A stretch of DNA of 5,439 bases, taken from contig JAGHDA010000315.1 in NCBI GenBank assembly GCA_021160185.1, positions 1 through 5,439 on the forward strand. Reading direction: 5' to 3'. Below, piece after piece: positions 5,288 through 5,439 of this stretch (position 1 is its first letter; every line of letters starts with the position of its first letter). The notes under the pieces were generated by a model. It did not search any database. It was given only the letters and a program-made list of their open reading frames with translations, and was not told the DNA's origin. Origin of the DNA: Verrucomicrobiota bacterium (GTDB lineage: Bacteria > Verrucomicrobiota > Verrucomicrobiia > Limisphaerales > CAZBKV01). Position numbers and translations under genes: made by a program.

Positions 5288-5439
5288 TCTTGACCTTCGA
5301 AGGGCTTTCGCTTTCTCTTGTTGGCAAGCCCGATGCCATTTTGCTCGCTCCCTCCGGGGGCTGAAGAGGCGCCGCTTTGACTAAAAGCAGCCGCCGAGGC
5401 GAGAGAGCGGACCCGAAGGAGCGCGGGCTTCCAGCCCGC
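5288..5439 (-). other. Sequence right of the IS3 element, possibly the upstream part of the older IS or a dispersed repeat
   Basis: No complete gene is visible. The minus strand is open across the whole 152 bp (AGWKPALLRVRSLASAAAF ... NGIGLANKRKRKPFEGQ) and joins in frame to the transposase remnant at 4045 when the IS3 element is removed. The Arg/Lys-rich end fits that protein, whereas the low-complexity part nearer the window edge looks like repeat sequence rather than a catalytic domain. Confidence 0.35.
5423..5439. repeat. REP-like palindrome at the window edge
   Basis: GCGGGCT (5423-5429) and AGCCCGC (5433-5439) are perfect reverse complements around a TCC loop. Compact GC-rich stem-loops of this form are typical units of dispersed REP/BIME-type repeats. 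Only one copy is in the window, so dispersal is inferred. The window ends exactly at the edge of the stem. Confidence 0.5.

Noticed and set aside
3780..5439. CRISPR array or toxin-antitoxin system in the right half
   Set aside because: Repeats there are two-copy tandems without spacers, and all open frames are explained by IS sequences.

Overview
This window looks like bacterial chromosome from a high-GC Gram-negative organism. The evidence is a FadL-type outer-membrane barrel with a signal peptide and terminal Phe, a lipobox lipoprotein, and a DsrE2 plus TusE/DsrC-like pair typical of bacteria that traffic sulfur on protein thiols. The sequence alone does not settle the phylum.

Layout. Positions 1-93 hold the 3' end of a plus-strand gene, convergent with everything that follows. 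From about 54 to 3649 all genes are on the minus strand. In transcription order they are a TusE/DsrC-like sulfur carrier (3332-3649), a DsrE2-like protein (2822-3319) 12 bp behind it, a roughly 200-bp gap, a broken fadL-type gene (1357-2623), a strong intrinsic terminator (1311-1345), a thioredoxin-fold lipoprotein (657-1301), and a peroxiredoxin-fold protein (54-653) that starts 3 bp after the lipoprotein stop codon. The redoxin has Ser where the peroxidatic Cys should be. The DsrC-like protein keeps only the penultimate Cys.

From about 3781 to the right end the window is mobile-element debris. An IS3-family element (about 4046-5287) has imperfect inverted repeats, orfA, an in-phase A7 slippery site with an SD-like GGAGG 10 nt upstream, and an orfB whose DD(35)E residues can all be located. 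orfB is dead: it carries a +1 C, an in-frame TGA and a 17-bp tandem duplication. The element sits inside an older insertion sequence. The 3' end of that older transposase gene survives at 3862-4045 on the minus strand, and its probable terminal sequence is at 3787-3802.

Functionally, the intact genes suggest a cytoplasmic sulfur-relay pair next to two exported thioredoxin-fold proteins. I see no convincing new system. The most notable signals are the Cys-less redoxin, the single-Cys DsrC-like protein with DsrE2, the concentrated gene decay (fadL and IS), and the nested IS with a readable frameshift signal.
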